Shown here: one piece after another, positions 7,256 to 8,010 of the stretch
How the letters are laid out: the number at the start of each line of letters is the position of its first letter
Numbering within the stretch: position 1 is the first letter of the stretch
NCBI GenBank assembly: GCA_020024985.1
Contig: JAHHSW010000033.1
Span: 1-8,010, forward strand
Length of the DNA stretch: 8,010 nt
Source of the DNA: Anaeroplasmataceae bacterium
GTDB lineage: Bacteria; Bacillota_I; Bacilli_A; Acholeplasmatales; Anaeroplasmataceae
Direction of reading: 5' to 3'
Position numbers and translations under genes: made by a program
Notes under the pieces: generated by a model
Seen by the model: the letters and a program-made list of their open reading frames with translations, nothing else
Database searches by the model: none
What the model was told of the DNA's origin: nothing

Positions 7256-7262
7256 CCTCCTT
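7256..7262 (-). promoter_or_regulatory. ribosome binding site of the binding-protein gene
   Basis: AAGGAGG is a full match to the anti-Shine-Dalgarno sequence, six bases before the ATG at 7247-7249. It decides the start in favour of the 456-aa product over the upstream in-frame ATG at 7304-7306. Confidence 0.9.
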
Positions 7263-7280
7263 ATCGTTATCTTCGTCTTA

Positions 7281-7310
7281 ATTATAACATACAAAATATT
7301 TGTCATTGAA
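7281..7310 (-). promoter_or_regulatory. extended -10 promoter for the sugar operon
   Basis: The minus strand carries a consensus TATAAT at 7281-7286 preceded by TGT (7287-7289), giving the extended -10 form TGnTATAAT. The best -35 candidate is a weak TTCAAT at 7305-7310 with an 18-base spacer; ATGACA at 7301-7306 is closer to consensus but only 14 bases away. A weak -35 with a strong extended -10 suits an activator-dependent sigma-A promoter. Initiation would fall near 7273-7276, leaving a leader of about 25 bases. Confidence 0.65.
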
Positions 7311-7321
7311 TAACATTTATA

Positions 7322-7339
7322 TAACTATAGTTAACTATA
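7322..7339. promoter_or_regulatory. candidate operator: palindrome and tandem repeats
   Basis: TATAGTTAACTATA (7326-7339) is a perfect 14-bp palindrome. On the minus strand the same stretch reads as two copies of TATAGTTA (7332-7339 and 7322-7329) with a 10-bp period, placing both on the same helix face. Its centre is about 45-60 bp upstream of the predicted start of transcription, just above the -35, where activators usually bind. The symmetry is seen directly; the regulator is unknown and no regulator gene is in the window. Confidence 0.4.
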
Positions 7340-7360
7340 ATTTTGTAATTATCGAAAATG

Positions 7361-7368
7361 AAACGCTT
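7361..7368. promoter_or_regulatory. weak LacI-family-like operator core
   Basis: AAACGCTT fits the central AANCGNTT pattern shared by many LacI/CcpA-family operators, but flanking symmetry is poor and it does not fit the full cre consensus. It lies about 75 bp upstream of the -10. An eight-base match in AT-rich DNA may be chance. Confidence 0.2.
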
Positions 7369-7455
7369 ACCTACCTATTTTTATTAGCATTTATTTGGCA
7401 AATTATCTAATGATACCATTATATGAGCTTTAAGATGGCTTTATTATATAAATAA

Positions 7456-7508
7456 AAAAGCACTAGTAAATTAAGCCAGGTAATAATTAGCTATCTACTA
7501 GTGCTTTT
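7456..7508 (-). terminator. second hairpin terminator downstream of rplS
   Basis: A 13-bp perfect inverted repeat pairs 7456-7468 (AAAAGCACTAGTA) with 7496-7508. The 27-base interior can form a further short helix (AGCT with GGCT). On the minus strand the stem is followed by TTTTTTATTTAT, a good U-tract. The A/T-symmetric ends mean it could also stop plus-strand transcription. It probably backs up the terminator next to rplS and shields the sugar operon from read-through. Confidence 0.65.
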
Positions 7509-7525
7509 ATAAATTTAGGCAAAAT

Positions 7526-7554
7526 AAAAGCCTGAGCTATAAACCCAGGCTTTT
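7526..7554 (-). terminator. rho-independent terminator of rplS
   Basis: A 9-bp stem pairs 7526-7534 (AAAAGCCTG) with 7546-7554 (CAGGCTTTT), with an 11-base loop. The transcript ends in CUUUUAUUUU after the stem. It begins three bases beyond the rplS stop codon, so rplS is the last gene of its transcription unit. Confidence 0.85.
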
Positions 7555-7557
7555 AGA

Positions 7558-7914
7558 TTATCGACGTTCCTTAATACGAGCAGCCTTAGCTGATAATGTA
7601 CGGATGTAGAATAATCTAGCACGACGTACTTTACCTTTTCTAGTTACTTCGATGTGGTCGATCATTGGTGTATGAATAGGGAATGTTCTTTCAACACCGA
7701 TTCCGTAAGAAGTCTTTCTAACAGTAAATGTCTCAGAAATACCAGATCCTTGTCTCTTAATGCATAGACCCTCGAAAACCTGGATACGGTGAGTATTACC
7801 CTCAGTGATCTTTACGAAAACCTTAACTGAATCTCCAGCTCTGAAGCTTGGACGATCTTGTAAGTATTCAGCAGTAATTTCATTAATTAATGCTTGACCC
7901 TTTGCGTTTGCCAT
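7558..7914 (-). CDS. rplS: 50S ribosomal protein L19
   Basis: 118 aa, near the usual 115 of Firmicutes. Diagnostic L19 segments are [16 protein letters not shown] (21-36), [20 protein letters not shown] (43-62), [19 protein letters not shown] (63-81), and the basic tail with [13 protein letters not shown] followed by [10 protein letters not shown]19 sits at the subunit interface of the large ribosomal subunit near the 30S contact. The start is supported by AAGGAG at 7925-7930, ten bases upstream of the ATG. It is followed directly by a strong terminator. In many Firmicutes it lies after trmD, which would be beyond the right edge here. It is not functionally linked to the sugar operon. Confidence 0.98.
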   Translation of the reverse strand: MANAKGQALINEITAEYLQDRPSFRAGDSVKVFVKITEGNTHRIQVFEGLCIKRQGSGISETFTVRKTSYGIGVERTFPIHTPMIDHIEVTRKGKVRRARLFYIRTLSAKAARIKERR

Positions 7915-8010
7915 AGTATCTTATCTCCTTCTAACAAAACTCTTAGCCAAAAATCCCAATTGCCAGCGGAGTAATGTGCCTTACTGTCATTCGATAGACA
8001 GCTATTAGAG
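7915..8010 (-). promoter_or_regulatory. structured rplS leader, possible L19 leader
   Basis: The 96 bases upstream of rplS hold no ORF but have ordered pairing on the minus strand. CTCT-AA-TAG (8002-8010) can pair with CTAAGAG (7940-7946) apart from a two-base bulge, enclosing a small hairpin CTGTC/GACAG (8001-7997 with 7988-7984) and a region containing CCGCTGGC. Firmicutes often carry an autoregulatory L19 leader RNA (Rfam L19_leader) in this position. The identity is inferred from position and folding, not from a confirmed match, and the element may extend past the window edge. Confidence 0.45.

Larger units (their letters stand above)
7250..7557. other. 308-bp control region between rplS and the sugar operon
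   Basis: No protein-coding gene is credible here. From the rplS side it holds two successive hairpin terminators (7456-7508 and 7526-7554), then an AT-rich stretch with a TATAAT-like hexamer at 7418-7423 (minus) lacking a good -35, a LacI-like core at 7361-7368, a palindrome at 7322-7339, an extended -10 promoter at 7281-7310 and the ribosome binding site at 7256-7262. The region separates constitutive ribosomal-protein expression from regulated sugar-operon expression. Confidence 0.7.

Noticed and set aside
7119..7313. Plus-strand hydrophobic small frame of about 64 codons
   Set aside because: It is antisense to the binding-protein signal peptide and the operon promoter; its hydrophobicity mirrors the AT-rich complement and no Shine-Dalgarno site precedes it.
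7358..7372. A CcpA cre site around AAACGCTT
   Set aside because: The spacing between TG and CG is three bases, not four, and the CA half is missing, so the full cre consensus fails; only a generic LacI-like core is kept at low confidence.
7418..7423. TATAAT hexamer on the minus strand as a second promoter
   Set aside because: No acceptable -35 lies 16-18 bases upstream (TAATAA only) and there is no TGn extension; such hexamers are common in this AT-rich stretch.
1..8010. Alternative genetic code (TGA as Trp), as in some mollicute relatives
   Set aside because: Tryptophans I checked in several genes are TGG, and full-length products are obtained with the standard code.
1..8010. Mobile elements, CRISPR array or tRNA genes
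   Set aside because: I saw no transposase or integrase motifs, regularly spaced repeats, terminal inverted repeats or tRNA-like cloverleaf in the window.

Overview
The window comes from a low-GC Gram-positive-type bacterium. By eye it is clearly AT-rich, all tryptophans I checked are TGG, stops are TAA or TAG, Shine-Dalgarno sites are strong, and two lipoproteins carry Firmicute-style lipoboxes. Ribosomal protein L19 is of the Firmicutes type. An uncultured host-associated member of Bacilli or a related low-GC lineage is a reasonable guess, but the window does not fix the taxon. Every gene lies on the minus strand, so transcription runs from high to low coordinates.

Right edge (about 7521-8010): rplS (L19) with a structured 5' leader that may be an L19 autoregulatory leader. 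It is closed by an intrinsic terminator starting a few bases after its stop codon, and a second hairpin terminator follows. Positions 7250-7455 are an AT-rich control region with a 14-bp palindrome (also readable as two 8-bp direct repeats), a weak LacI-family-like core, and an extended -10 promoter reading into the next operon.

Operon (16-7249): six complete genes in one direction, tightly packed except for one 61-nt gap, plus the first codons of a seventh. The order is sugar-binding lipoprotein, MalF-type permease, MalG-type permease, cytoplasmic DUF2961/GH172 glycosidase, secreted membrane-anchored protein with two carbohydrate-binding-like modules and a Big_2 domain, and a lipoprotein with one PASTA domain followed by a DUF4185 (GH183-like) domain. 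No transporter ATPase is visible, as is common for CUT1 systems that share one MsmK/UgpC-type ATPase.

The central interpretation is that this is a Gram-positive glycan-utilisation locus. GH172 (DUF2961) and GH183 (DUF4185) are the two families known to act together on D-arabinan, the D-arabinofuranose polymer of mycobacterial and corynebacterial arabinogalactan and lipoarabinomannan. GH183 members are endo-D-arabinanases; GH172 includes exo-acting alpha-D-arabinofuranosidases and alpha-D-fructofuranosidases. Their pairing with an oligosaccharide ABC importer suggests this pathway: glycan is held at the surface by the CBM/Big_2 protein, cut by the lipid-anchored DUF4185 enzyme, captured by the binding protein, imported by the two permeases, and trimmed in the cytoplasm by the GH172 enzyme. 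The substrate is inferred, not shown.

Two further oddities are a C-terminal Lys-rich/Gly-Cys-Gly-Gly/TM/Arg-Lys tail in place of LPXTG on the CBM protein, and a strong hairpin between the last two complete genes.
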